The position numbers and the translations under genes are program-made. The notes beneath the pieces are model-generated. The model ran no database searches. It saw only the letters and a program-made list of their open reading frames with translations, and had not been told where the DNA came from. This document shows positions 17,210 through 25,556 of a stretch of DNA of 64,000 nucleotides, piece after piece; positions within the stretch are counted from its first letter, which is position 1; each line of letters starts with the position of its first letter. This stretch comes from Aequorivita sp. CIP111184 (GTDB taxonomy: Bacteria > Bacteroidota > Bacteroidia > Flavobacteriales > Flavobacteriaceae): NCBI RefSeq assembly GCF_900489465.1, contig NZ_UEFQ01000016.1:248001-312000 (forward strand), given 5' to 3'.

Positions 17210-17953
17210 TTATTCAGGCTTGGTTGCTTTAATTATTTCATCTATCAATTTGTCGGTTTCTTCAAGCCTCACAACAACTTCTTTGTGTAACCATAATGAA
17301 TTGTCCAATAAATTTTCAAATGCTACGTCTTGGAATAATGGATAATAATTGGGTTTTACTTTAGATTTTCCTCCCCAACGAGGGTTTGCATTTGAATCCA
17401 TTTCTTTAAATGAAATGTATGGGAGTAAATATGGTAAGAAGAGTTCGTTAACCCACGAATCAAGTTTTTCAAATCTAATTTTACGAATTTTTTCCAAAGA
17501 GTTCCATTGATAAAGTAGCGTACTTATGGTGTCGTCCTTAAGAAGATTTGGTCGTCCATTTTGAACAACATTATTAACTGCATTATTGGCAAAAGCTATT
17601 TCGTTTGCTGGGAACGATTGAAAGAGTAGGCTATCTAGATTATGCTTTAAAAGTTCTTCTTCAGTGATACCTATTAAATTCATTAATGCTATGCTGGAAT
17701 TTATAGCTTGCTCTTCAGCTATTCTATTGTTCTCAATTACTTTTTTATTCTCTTTAAATTCTACGTGCAGTTTTGTAATCAACGCTTTTCTTTCTAAGGA
17801 ATCTAATCTGTTTTGATTCCAATTATTAATTGAAAGCGCAATCAAAATACCAATAACCACGAGGATTATTTCGCCAATGGCGTATTTTAGGTAGCGCGAA
17901 GTTTTACCTTCTGCGATTAGGTTTTTGCGGATGTTTCGGAAGAGTTTTGTCAT
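17210..17953 (-). CDS. DUF6090 membrane protein
   Basis: A 247-residue protein with N-terminus LFRNIRKNLIAEGKTSRYLKYA, the family membrane helix at about residues 27-47 ending SINNWNQNR, and a helical domain with Glu/Lys-rich heptads at about 50-90. It is first in the array of DUF6090 genes and 58 bp after the M28 peptidase gene. The large domain is not similar to known enzymes by eye. Confidence 0.87.
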   Translation of the reverse strand: MTKLFRNIRKNLIAEGKTSRYLKYAIGEIILVVIGILIALSINNWNQNRLDSLERKALITKLHVEFKENKKVIENNRIAEEQAINSSIALMNLIGITEEELLKHNLDSLLFQSFPANEIAFANNAVNNVVQNGRPNLLKDDTISTLLYQWNSLEKIRKIRFEKLDSWVNELFLPYLLPYISFKEMDSNANPRWGGKSKVKPNYYPLFQDVAFENLLDNSLWLHKEVVVRLEETDKLIDEIIKATKPE

Positions 17954-18011
17954 TAATTAGTTCTTTTCATTGAGCACATTTTTATGCTTCTATATTACTA
18001 TCCAATAATCT

Positions 18012-19565
18012 TTATTCTTCCCTCGGCAAAAGTTCATCCAACTGTGCAATTTGATACACAAGTGCTGCAATAACAGTGGCATTAACCATCATATCACGCT
18101 CCGGAACATATTCTAAAACATCTAAATTGGTGTGGTGCGTTACGCTGCTATAGTTTAACGGATCTTGAATAATTTGAAATCCTGGAATTTTGAAATAATC
18201 GAAAACATCATGATCTGTAAAGTTTGTGTTTTCAATGGTTAGATTGTTCACATCTAAATGCTCATAAGGTTTCAACATTTCAGCGAAAATCGGTCTTACA
18301 GCTTCGTTGCCTTGCAAGTATATTCCTCGCATTTGCCCAGCACCATTATCCATATTTATGTATGCCGAAATTTTTTCGACTTCTTTTTTGCGAGTCGTTT
18401 CCTTTATTTTTCCAAAATGATTTTCTGCATACGCTTTTGAACCTACTAGTCCTTGCTCTTCACCGCCCCAAAGTGCAATTCTAATCGTTCTTTTTGGTTT
18501 TAAGCCCGAAGCTTTTATAATGCGCATCACTTCCATCATTACTGCTGAACCTGCGCCATTATCTGTTGCGCCAGATGCTGAATGCCAAGAATCAAAATGG
18601 GCACCGATCATCACCACTTCGTCTTTTAATTTAGGGTCAGAACCTGTTATTTCTGCAATAATATTTACATTGTTTTCAGGTGTTAAATACAATTCAGAAT
18701 CTAAATGGAATCTAATTTTTGGATTGATTTTTTTATTTATTAATCGACTTAACTTTCCGAAATTCTCTGGAGAAATGGCGAAATAGGGGATTGGTTTATC
18801 ATCATTTTTTTTATAATTATAAGTGCCACCAGGGTGGATAATACCCGGGAAAAAAGGTGTTGTTCCTAAAGTACTTATTGCACCTTCTTCTTTTAAAAAT
18901 TCAAAAAATGCATCCTCTTTTTGTGCAAATTTTTCAAAAAGAAAATCAAAGTCTTTGACTAAATCTAGATTTCCTGCAGATGACCCTAAAGGTTTCTCTA
19001 CCACAGGTGTTATAGATTTTTCAGCTTCTTCAATTTGGTCTTTCGTAAATTGTTTTGAAAGTGGATCAAACAACATGTTTTGTTTTGGAGCAGCTCCCAT
19101 CAAAATTGTTTTCCCTCTTAATTTTCCGCTCCATTGTTTTTTTACTTTTTCCATATCATCATGGCTTTCAATCCAAATCAAATCGCCTGTTTGTAAGCCA
19201 TTTGAGCTTTCCGTCCATGCATACGGATAGGCTTGAATTTTCATATAAGCAGGTGCAATCATTTCTACATTAAATGATTTTACTTCCCAACCCATACAAT
19301 CGTCGCAATAGTTTTCAAAATACACTTTGTCAACACCCCAATTTTCCATGGTTTTCTTTGCCCATTCGGCTGCGGTAAAATATTGATCGGTTCCCGTTAA
19401 TCGCGGGCCATAAACATCTGATAGGTCCCCAATTAAATTCATGACTTCCGATTTTTGAAAACCTTCGGTGTTAATTTTTGAAAGGGCTTGTGGAAGTGTT
19501 TGGCTGTTTGCGGTGAATCCTAAAAAAAGGAATGCTGTAATAAGAATTTTAGATATTGTTTTCAT
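18012..19565 (-). CDS. exported M28-family carboxypeptidase-like peptidase
   Basis: A 517-residue protein with a signal peptide (FLGFTANSQ). The N-terminal pro-like part has the LTGTDQYFTAAEWAKKTMENWG motif of PGCP/plasma glutamate carboxypeptidase-like M28 enzymes. A PA-like insert follows at about 110-270. The catalytic domain at about 305-510 has GAHFDSWH (zinc His), GATDNGAGS (bridging Asp), WGGEEQGLVGS (catalytic Glu), INMDNGAG (Asp) and SVTHHTNLD (zinc His). It is distinct from the M28 enzyme at 6773, with a longer pro-part and insert. It probably releases amino acids from peptides outside the cytoplasm. Confidence 0.92.
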   Translation of the reverse strand: MKTISKILITAFLFLGFTANSQTLPQALSKINTEGFQKSEVMNLIGDLSDVYGPRLTGTDQYFTAAEWAKKTMENWGVDKVYFENYCDDCMGWEVKSFNVEMIAPAYMKIQAYPYAWTESSNGLQTGDLIWIESHDDMEKVKKQWSGKLRGKTILMGAAPKQNMLFDPLSKQFTKDQIEEAEKSITPVVEKPLGSSAGNLDLVKDFDFLFEKFAQKEDAFFEFLKEEGAISTLGTTPFFPGIIHPGGTYNYKKNDDKPIPYFAISPENFGKLSRLINKKINPKIRFHLDSELYLTPENNVNIIAEITGSDPKLKDEVVMIGAHFDSWHSASGATDNGAGSAVMMEVMRIIKASGLKPKRTIRIALWGGEEQGLVGSKAYAENHFGKIKETTRKKEVEKISAYINMDNGAGQMRGIYLQGNEAVRPIFAEMLKPYEHLDVNNLTIENTNFTDHDVFDYFKIPGFQIIQDPLNYSSVTHHTNLDVLEYVPERDMMVNATVIAALVYQIAQLDELLPREE

Positions 19566-19715
19566 AATTTGATTTTAGCTTTGAATTTAATTTCCTTTCC
19601 TTTTGTAATTTTAGAATACAAGTGTTTACCTTTTTTGTTTACTATTAAAATGGTTGATAGTTTTTGAAAATATTTAAAGGTTTTCTCAAGCTTCTTGCGA
19701 ACAAATTTTTCCGCT

Positions 19716-21419
19716 TCAGAGTTTTCCATAAATACCATCATCGGCATACTTTGCCGCCGTCAATAGCAATTTTGAATATTCTTTTGCTTTGGCAGTATCT
19801 CCTTTTTGTTCATACACAATTCGCAACGCGTTATACACATAAGCACTTTTTGGAAATCTTTTTAAAAGTTCCTGATAGGTGTCAACGGCATCATCATATT
19901 TTTCGGCTTTTATCTGTGCCGCTGCTATACTCATAGCTACTGGTCTTGCATACAAAGGAGGTTCACCATAACCGAGGTCTAGTTCGTTTTTATGTGCTTT
20001 TTTAAGGAGTGTCATTGCCTGCTCATAATTTCCCTGATGGCTCGCGATGCAGCCTTGCAATTCCAAACTTGCCGTATTTACTGTGTTTTGATAGTCTTCA
20101 TTGAGTGTGCTCTCCTTATCCATTTGTTTGGCATTTCGCCATAACAATGCATCTAAACTATTGGAAGCATTTATTGCTGCTGACACATCTTTTTTATTAA
20201 GTGCAGCCATACCTTTTGTAAATAAGGTCAGTGCTTTTTTGAATTCCATGTTTTCATTACTGAATACAGAATCTTTATCTACTATCTGTTCAAACTCTAC
20301 CGTTGCTTGTTCCCAATTACCAAACGCCATTTCCATCTTTCCGGGAGCCAATAAACCTTGACGGAAAAACCTGCCATCGTAGATATCTTTTCGGTTTTTG
20401 GAAATGGGCATTTTTTTGAGTCGTTCTGCGTAGTATAAAGCTTCTTTGTGCCTGCCGTCGTGCACACAATTATTGATGAGGTAATTTATATTGTGTATGT
20501 AATTCCAGTTATCGACTTCCTCTATACCTTCATTTTTCATATAGGTAGAATCTACTTTTACTGCCGCTACAAAGGCATCGTGGGCTTTTTTGTAATTGCC
20601 TACCCGATTGTAAATGTGGCCGGGCATGTGCACGATGTGGCCAGAATCGGGTGCAAGGGCCGTGAGTGCATCGGCACTGGCGAGTGCTTCTTCGGGGCAG
20701 CAATTTTCTTTTAAATGAATCCAATAATGATGAAAGGCGTGGCTATTGGGGGCAGCACGTTGTACATCTTTTAATAGAAACTCACTGTACATTTGACCTT
20801 CCATCGGTTTCATATCCGTATCAAAACCATTCATTTTATTGAGGGCTAGAAAAAGTTTCGCTTCTACATCATCCGGAAATTTATGGATAATAAGTTCCCA
20901 TCTTTTAGAGATTTCGGGATAGGCTTCATATTTCAATGAATCTTTCAATAGCGCAATCTCGCCATATAGTCTTTCGTGTTCATTGGCTTTTGGCAGCAAT
21001 TTTTTTATTTGCTTTACGGCATCTTCCATATTGGATGTAAAAATGCTGTCTTTGTTGGGTGTAGGCATTTGCAATAATCCCCAATAGGGCATTATCGCAG
21101 TAGAATCATTGCGAATGGCTTCTTTAAATGCGCGATAGGCTTCAAAATCCCAAAAATCGTGCAGTAGCGATATGCCTTGATTGAAATAAGCCTGTGTTTT
21201 TTCAGATGTGGTTTCAATCTTTAATGTTGAATTACCTATGCCGTTCATAAGCTTTGGCGGTGGAAGATTGTGCACATAAATTATTTCTTTCCGAGACATC
21301 ATCATGTGAGCCAAGTGATTATGGTTTCCCTCTGAAGAATCGTCAGGTTTATGATGTTCGTGCTGGGCAAAAATTGACAATGGCAATAGGGCTACTGTAA
21401 TCAGAAAAAGATATTTCAT
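19716..21419 (-). CDS. exported TPR protein with conserved His motif
   Basis: A 567-residue protein with a signal peptide (LLPLSIFAQ) followed by a His-rich mature start (HEHHKPDDSSEGNHNHLAH), then TPR repeats to the end. FNQGISLLHDFWDFEAYRAF (about 75-94) matches the first repeat of the 506-residue lipoprotein at 10222. HHYWIH and HIVHMPGHIY (about 260-269) repeat that protein's histidine clusters. The last repeats (about 500-560) are regular TPRs. The His-rich N-terminus suggests metal contact. The two proteins flank the peptidase/DUF6090 region on either side. Confidence 0.87.
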   Translation of the reverse strand: MKYLFLITVALLPLSIFAQHEHHKPDDSSEGNHNHLAHMMMSRKEIIYVHNLPPPKLMNGIGNSTLKIETTSEKTQAYFNQGISLLHDFWDFEAYRAFKEAIRNDSTAIMPYWGLLQMPTPNKDSIFTSNMEDAVKQIKKLLPKANEHERLYGEIALLKDSLKYEAYPEISKRWELIIHKFPDDVEAKLFLALNKMNGFDTDMKPMEGQMYSEFLLKDVQRAAPNSHAFHHYWIHLKENCCPEEALASADALTALAPDSGHIVHMPGHIYNRVGNYKKAHDAFVAAVKVDSTYMKNEGIEEVDNWNYIHNINYLINNCVHDGRHKEALYYAERLKKMPISKNRKDIYDGRFFRQGLLAPGKMEMAFGNWEQATVEFEQIVDKDSVFSNENMEFKKALTLFTKGMAALNKKDVSAAINASNSLDALLWRNAKQMDKESTLNEDYQNTVNTASLELQGCIASHQGNYEQAMTLLKKAHKNELDLGYGEPPLYARPVAMSIAAAQIKAEKYDDAVDTYQELLKRFPKSAYVYNALRIVYEQKGDTAKAKEYSKLLLTAAKYADDGIYGKL

Positions 21420-21540
21420 GCTATATTTAGTTTTAGTTAGTTAATTATTCCCCATATACAATTCAAATTTTAAGATTTGAATGATTTTGCTTTATTGGTT
21501 TAAAATTTATATTCATAAAAAAATAGTTGCTGAAACTAGT

Positions 21541-21585
21541 TTAGGAAAAAATCTTTTGACGAATGTTTCGGAAGAGTTTTATCAT
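21541..21585 (-). pseudogene. DUF6090 micro-relic, 14 codons
   Basis: ATG 21585 opens MIKLFRNIRQKIFS and a stop. Ten of these residues repeat the start of the DUF6090 copies, and the DNA matches the first bases of the 17210 copy almost perfectly. Nothing of the membrane helix remains. It lies 122 bp behind the start of the TPR gene. This is a fragment left by deletion or by copying of the 5' end, not a gene. Confidence 0.6.
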
Positions 21586-21612
21586 ATTTTACTTTTGCTA
21601 TATTAAAGTAAT

Positions 21613-21647
21613 AAAAAAGTCAGCTTAAATAGTAAGCTGACTTTTTT
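21613..21647 (-). terminator. strong terminator after the 21657 gene
   Basis: Perfect 15-base arms, AAAAAAGTCAGCTTA and TAAGCTGACTTTTTT, with a 5-base loop. It lies 10 bases beyond the stop of the minus-strand NTF2-like gene and marks the end of the gene series from 27113 downward. Confidence 0.92.
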
Positions 21648-21656
21648 GAAGCGTTT

Positions 21657-22064
21657 TTATTCGTTTTCCGCTTTGGCCAATTTTTTGGTATCTGCATACT
21701 GCTGAAATTTCACAATCTTACCTTCCTCCAAAGACCAGAAATGCGCAACTTGAGCATTATAAGCTTTTCCTGTTTCTTTATTTTTAGCATCATACCTTAA
21801 AGTTGCTAACACTTTATTATCACTCATATCGTGAAGGGTAATATCTGTTAAACTGAAATATTCATGATTAGCTCCAAGACGTGCAAAAACTCCATTTAAA
21901 ATAGCTTCTGGGCCTATATACGGATTGCCGTCTGCCAAAGAATTACTTTCGGCTTCATTCCATTCAATTTTGGGGTTCATTGCTCCAAGAACTGTTGGCA
22001 TATCGCCTGTTGCGAATGCTTTATATAAATTGTCAATGACTTGGATGTTTTGATTTGTGCTCAT
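21657..22064 (-). CDS. NTF2/SnoaL-like protein
   Basis: A 135-residue single-domain protein of the SnoaL/NTF2 cone fold. It shows IQVIDNLYKAFATGDMPTVLGAMNPKIEWNEAE at the start and a late VAHFWSLEEGKIVKFQQYADT strand motif. No signal peptide is present, so it is cytoplasmic, unlike the other NTF2-like proteins of this series. Such proteins bind small hydrophobic molecules, and some are isomerases or hydrolases. Nothing here fixes the substrate. It is the last gene before a strong terminator, 19 bp after the RidA-like gene. Confidence 0.88.
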   Translation of the reverse strand: MSTNQNIQVIDNLYKAFATGDMPTVLGAMNPKIEWNEAESNSLADGNPYIGPEAILNGVFARLGANHEYFSLTDITLHDMSDNKVLATLRYDAKNKETGKAYNAQVAHFWSLEEGKIVKFQQYADTKKLAKAENE

Positions 22065-22083
22065 AATTTTTGATTTTAGTTTA

Positions 22084-22608
22084 TTAATTTGTTTTATGTA
22101 CTTCTAATTCTATTTCAATCATAAATTCTGGGATTGCCAATTCTTTTACGCCAAGCCACGAACCTGTTGGAAAGTGGTTTTTGTAGATTTCAGATCTGTA
22201 GGCAGCAAACTCTAAAAACTTTGGCATATCTGTAGTAAATACATCTTCCTTAACCACATCATCAAAAGTGCAACCGTAGTGTTTTAGAATTTTGTCCAAA
22301 TCTGAATAGCAATTTTTCATTTGTTGCTCAAAATCCCCCACGGCTGTTGGATTGCCTTCATCGTCCATACTCACGGCACCAGAGATTTTTATACTATTTC
22401 CAATCTTTACCGCATGTGAATAACCATAGGCTTTTTCAACTTCGGGACGTAGTAGGAAATAGTCTGGGGTTTCATCGACAACAGTAACTTCAATAGGTTC
22501 TGATTTTTCTACAGTTTTTTCTGTTTTGGTTTTTTCGTCGCAACTTGATAGTGACATTACTGCTAGCAAAGCAATTGCTAATGTTGTAATTTTTGTTGTT
22601 TTACTCAT
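22084..22608 (-). CDS. RidA-family lipoprotein lacking the catalytic arginine
   Basis: I take ATG 22608 as the start because it opens a clean lipoprotein signal (MSKTTKITTLAIALLAVMSL then SSC). An upstream in-frame ATG at 22659 would add 17 charged residues. After a Glu/Thr/Lys linker the RidA (YjgF) domain covers about residues 45-174 with KIGNSIKISGAVSMDDEGN and KILKHYGCTFDDVVKEDVFTTDM. At the place of the E. coli FPARSCVEV motif it reads FPTGSWLGV, so the arginine needed for imine hydrolysis is Gly. It is probably not an enamine/imine deaminase. Export as a lipoprotein is also unusual. Confidence 0.88.
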   Translation of the reverse strand: MSKTTKITTLAIALLAVMSLSSCDEKTKTEKTVEKSEPIEVTVVDETPDYFLLRPEVEKAYGYSHAVKIGNSIKISGAVSMDDEGNPTAVGDFEQQMKNCYSDLDKILKHYGCTFDDVVKEDVFTTDMPKFLEFAAYRSEIYKNHFPTGSWLGVKELAIPEFMIEIELEVHKTN

Positions 22609-22691
22609 AGAGTTTTTATTGCTTTTTCTGTATTCGTGATTTTTCTTTGAAGAGTTCATTTTTGATTGTTTAATAGTTATATTCTTTATTT

Positions 22692-23228
22692 TTAAATACC
22701 ATATTTAATCTGCTTGTTATATTCTTCAGCATCAAAAGTGCCTTTAGATTCTTTTATTAAACCGTTGTGATCAAACTCCCAAAGTTCAAAACCGCTGATA
22801 TTTACTTTCTTTCCAGTGCCGTTCGGACCTGTGTTAGTTCCTGTCAACGTCCAATGAAATTCAATACCTTTTGATGTTTTTAATAATTTGTCAAAAGCAA
22901 CAATCATATCGTCAGGAAAGGCATCCATAAAAGCTTTGGCAGATTGGGCAATGGCTGCCCTGCCAACAGCGGGAGTGCCGTTATTAATATTTAATGAACC
23001 ATCTTCAGCATAAAACAAAGCCACTTTTTTTGGATTTTGGCTACACCAAGCTTCGGCGTAGTCTTTGGCAAATTCATTGATATCAAACATAGTATCGTTA
23101 TTTATTTTTGAAGAAATTATTCCTGTAATTGCAGATTCGGCACTTCCATGCGGATCTTCATTTTGTGCCTGCACAGCAACTATGCATATAAAAATGAAGG
23201 GCAGTAGTAATGTTATTTTTGATTTCAT
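22692..23228 (-). CDS. exported NTF2/SnoaL-like protein
   Basis: A 178-residue protein with a signal peptide (FIFICIVAVQAQ). The NTF2-like domain at about 50-175 has INEFAKDYAEAWCSQNPKKVALFYAEDGSL, typical of the SgcJ/EcaC-type polyketide-cyclase-like group, and GTNTGPNGTGKKVNISGFELWEFD. It should work in the periplasm or on the surface. It is one of four NTF2-like genes in this series. The next gene downstream is the RidA-like lipoprotein. Confidence 0.87.
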   Translation of the reverse strand: MKSKITLLLPFIFICIVAVQAQNEDPHGSAESAITGIISSKINNDTMFDINEFAKDYAEAWCSQNPKKVALFYAEDGSLNINNGTPAVGRAAIAQSAKAFMDAFPDDMIVAFDKLLKTSKGIEFHWTLTGTNTGPNGTGKKVNISGFELWEFDHNGLIKESKGTFDAEEYNKQIKYGI

Positions 23229-23310
23229 AGTATTTGATATTTATTAGCTATGAGTTTTATCCTTAGTCTTACGTCTTAAAGCGAACCGGTCTTATATCTT
23301 ATGTCTTTTT

Positions 23311-23646
23311 TTAATAAATAATATTGTCCAGAATCCTACCCAGATTACTTTCAGCCATCGGTATCTTCCGGTCTGCGGCAAATATTTTCTGAATTTCATT
23401 TTTAAGTTCACAGATTTCCAGTTCTGAATAATGATGCCTTTCCAAAGCATCCTGAATTTTTTCAAGACTTTCATCTTCATCGTCATTTTGAAATTCCCCG
23501 TACATTTTATCGAAAATTTCTGTGGAAGTTTTTGTCTTTATAAATGAGATTTCCTCTTCAGCTTCTACTTTATCGGCCTTTGCGCAAAGAATTAGTATAT
23601 AGGTTTTCAATTCTTCCTTACTCCATTTTGTTTCGTCTGTTTTCAT
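23311..23646 (-). CDS. small acidic helical protein, possibly TerB-like
   Basis: A 111-residue cytoplasmic protein, strongly helical and acidic (for example EFQNDDEDESLEKIQDAL). WSKEELKTYILILCAKADKVEAEEEISFI resembles the first helices of TerB-like proteins, and FAADRKIPMAESNLGRILDNII resembles their end. Full TerB proteins are somewhat longer and have Asp/Glu metal sites that I cannot place with certainty. The neighbours are NTF2-like and unknown exported proteins, and a terminator lies upstream of it, so it may have its own promoter. The function is unknown. Confidence 0.7.
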   Translation of the reverse strand: MKTDETKWSKEELKTYILILCAKADKVEAEEEISFIKTKTSTEIFDKMYGEFQNDDEDESLEKIQDALERHHYSELEICELKNEIQKIFAADRKIPMAESNLGRILDNIIY

Positions 23647-23681
23647 AACTATGTTATTTAGATGAATACTTTAAAATGAAA

Positions 23682-23714
23682 AATGTACGGCACGGCAATG
23701 CCATACCGTACATT
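23682..23714 (-). terminator. terminator after the 23728 gene
   Basis: AATGTACGG (23682-23690) and CCGTACATT (23706-23714) enclose an inner GGCA/TGCC stem. On the minus strand the hairpin is followed by TTTTTCATTTT, 13 bases beyond the stop at 23728. Confidence 0.87.
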
Positions 23715-23727
23715 CTCTTTTAAAAGT

Positions 23728-24498
23728 TTACTTTTGTGGAGCTGCTTTTACATCACCACTAATACCGCTCAAATCTGGCCGGAAAACCCAAATTTCGGTT
23801 TCGCCACCATTGGTTAAGTCCATCCAGTCTTTTAAAAACTGGGCCCAACTTCCGGCACCGTTCATCTCGTCATATTTTTTTGCTATGCTATTGTCTTGGC
23901 CCAACCAAGCAGATTTATCAAAAAATGAAATGACTGCTAGGTCTCTTCCTTCTTTGGTGCTTGCAAATTCGTTAGTATAGATACCCCAAATTTCATTGGG
24001 AGATTTTGCGGCGTACACTTTATTGACTTTTTCAACGAGTTTCATGGCATCTTCAAATTTGCCTCTTTTTATGTCCCAATAATCTACTGACATTTTGTTT
24101 ATTGTAAAGTCCTTTGGAAACCTAGAGATTTCACTTCGTGCACGCCAATAGCTTTCTGTACCACTATTTGCAGTGGTGTAAGGAGCAATATTTTTATCCC
24201 AATCAGCATCATGACCTTCCTTTTGGGCAGGTCCGTCGTCTAATGAACTCCAAGGAAATGGTCCCATACTCCAGTGATAGCTTCCGGTATTTGGACCATT
24301 CATTATCCAATAGACTCGTACTCCGTAGGGTCCTTCGCCGTGGTACTTTTTGTTGTGCTCCATTAACCCTTTTTCAAATTGGCTTATTTGTCCAGGGTTT
24401 GGAATTAAGTTCGCTGTTTCGAATACACCGTATTCGGTACTGTTTTGCGATATTGCCAAAAATGGCAGTAAAAGCATAATAAAAATTAATTTTTTCAT
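23728..24498 (-). CDS. exported protein of unknown function
   Basis: A 256-residue protein with a signal peptide (LPFLAISQ). It has two halves that each open with text like a dimeric alpha/beta-barrel unit: YGVFETANLIPNPGQISQFEKGLMEHNKKY near residue 22, and SVDYWDIKRGKFEDAMKLVEKVNKVY near residue 147. It is rich in Trp and Tyr (YHWSMGPFPWSSLDDG), which suggests a ligand pocket. I recognise no named family. It sits between the double NTF2-like gene and the small acidic protein and is closed by a clear terminator. Confidence 0.8.
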   Translation of the reverse strand: MKKLIFIMLLLPFLAISQNSTEYGVFETANLIPNPGQISQFEKGLMEHNKKYHGEGPYGVRVYWIMNGPNTGSYHWSMGPFPWSSLDDGPAQKEGHDADWDKNIAPYTTANSGTESYWRARSEISRFPKDFTINKMSVDYWDIKRGKFEDAMKLVEKVNKVYAAKSPNEIWGIYTNEFASTKEGRDLAVISFFDKSAWLGQDNSIAKKYDEMNGAGSWAQFLKDWMDLTNGGETEIWVFRPDLSGISGDVKAAPQK

Positions 24499-24586
24499 AA
24501 TGTTTAATTTGTGTCTCCGTATTTAAGGGAAACGGGTTAGTGTTAAATCGTTTTGCTTGATTAAACGGGGAGTTATTAAGAGATTT

Positions 24587-25519
24587 TTAATCCAATAATT
24601 TCGCGTTGTAATAAGCTGTTTCGGAAGTGATTTTTCCCTCTTCATTAAAATCTTGTATATAATGAATGGGGAAGACAATTGCTTTTTTGTCAGCTTTGCG
24701 AATAAAATTTATATTCCACCAAGACATAACCACGCGGGCATCGCCCATTTCGTAGTGTAAATAGTCTGGATAACCTACCATATCTATACTGGCAACGTCA
24801 TATTTTTCTAAAATCTGTTTGTCAATGGCTTTTTGTTCTGTTAATGAAATACCTTGGTTATCAGCTGAGCTTGAATCTGTGAACCGTGCATCTTTATCAT
24901 AAAAACTATACGCTTTTTCCCAATCATTGTTCTCAATGGCATACATCATTTTGCGAACGGAATTTATGTTTTCGTGGTGGTTGTAGATAGTGCCGTTTTT
25001 CCTATCGGAATAACTTTGGCGAATTTCTGAACCAACATCGTCGTTGCTATAAGTTATAATGGTTTGTATTTTATTATTTTTATTCACTACAAACAATCGG
25101 TGCATAGGTTGATTAATCTTTACCCCAGTTTTTTTGTGGACACCTTTCATATCTTCCCAGGTTTGTACCCACACCATATCTTTAAAATTATCGTCTTTAT
25201 ATTCTAAAGCATCGGGATAGGCGCCTTTTGAACGACTTATGGAAAAATAATCAAGGTTGTCGTGCCAGCTTTTGGCCGAATTAGAGAATGCAGCTTTGTC
25301 CTGCCCTTTGTCATTTGGGTTGATGCTCGTGCCGTTATAAGCCATAAAATCATCAGCCAGATAACTGGCTACCTTGTCAGTATCTCCACTAACAAAGGCT
25401 TGGGTCATGGCCTCCACGGCGGTAATGGCGGGATGATCACTGTAAATAGTTCCGTTCTTTTTTTGTGCTGTGGCAATGAATGCTATTAGCATCATTACCG
25501 ATAGAATTGTTGTTTTCAT
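24587..25519 (-). CDS. exported protein with two NTF2-like domains
   Basis: A 310-residue protein with a signal peptide (LIAFIATAQ). Two SnoaL/NTF2-like domains follow in tandem. The first is at about 25-165 (DHPAITAVEAMTQAFVSGDTDKVASYLADDF) and the second at about 178-310 (HENINSVRKMMYAIENNDWEKAYSFYDKDARF). The halves share the NGTIY(S/N)xH lead-in (KKNGTIYSDH and RKNGTIYNHH), which shows internal duplication. The substrate is unknown. It lies between the epimerase gene and the exported protein at 23728. Confidence 0.87.
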   Translation of the reverse strand: MKTTILSVMMLIAFIATAQKKNGTIYSDHPAITAVEAMTQAFVSGDTDKVASYLADDFMAYNGTSINPNDKGQDKAAFSNSAKSWHDNLDYFSISRSKGAYPDALEYKDDNFKDMVWVQTWEDMKGVHKKTGVKINQPMHRLFVVNKNNKIQTIITYSNDDVGSEIRQSYSDRKNGTIYNHHENINSVRKMMYAIENNDWEKAYSFYDKDARFTDSSSADNQGISLTEQKAIDKQILEKYDVASIDMVGYPDYLHYEMGDARVVMSWWNINFIRKADKKAIVFPIHYIQDFNEEGKITSETAYYNAKLLD

Positions 25520-25556
25520 TTTTATATATTTATTTGGTTAATATTCCTTTTGATTT

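Noticed and set aside
19562-19747. 61-codon Lys-rich frame between the TPR gene and the M28 gene, with an ATGA overlap at its end
   Set aside because: Its start lies inside the TPR gene, the composition is what A-rich non-coding DNA gives, and no domain or signal is seen. A real gene is possible but unsupported.
22609-22659. 17-residue N-terminal extension of the RidA-like protein
   Set aside because: The extension is charged and would spoil a clean lipoprotein signal that begins at ATG 22608.
23292-23486. 64-codon frame overlapping the small acidic protein
   Set aside because: It is a shadow in another frame of the 111-residue gene at 23311, with Lys/Trp-rich text and no homology signs.
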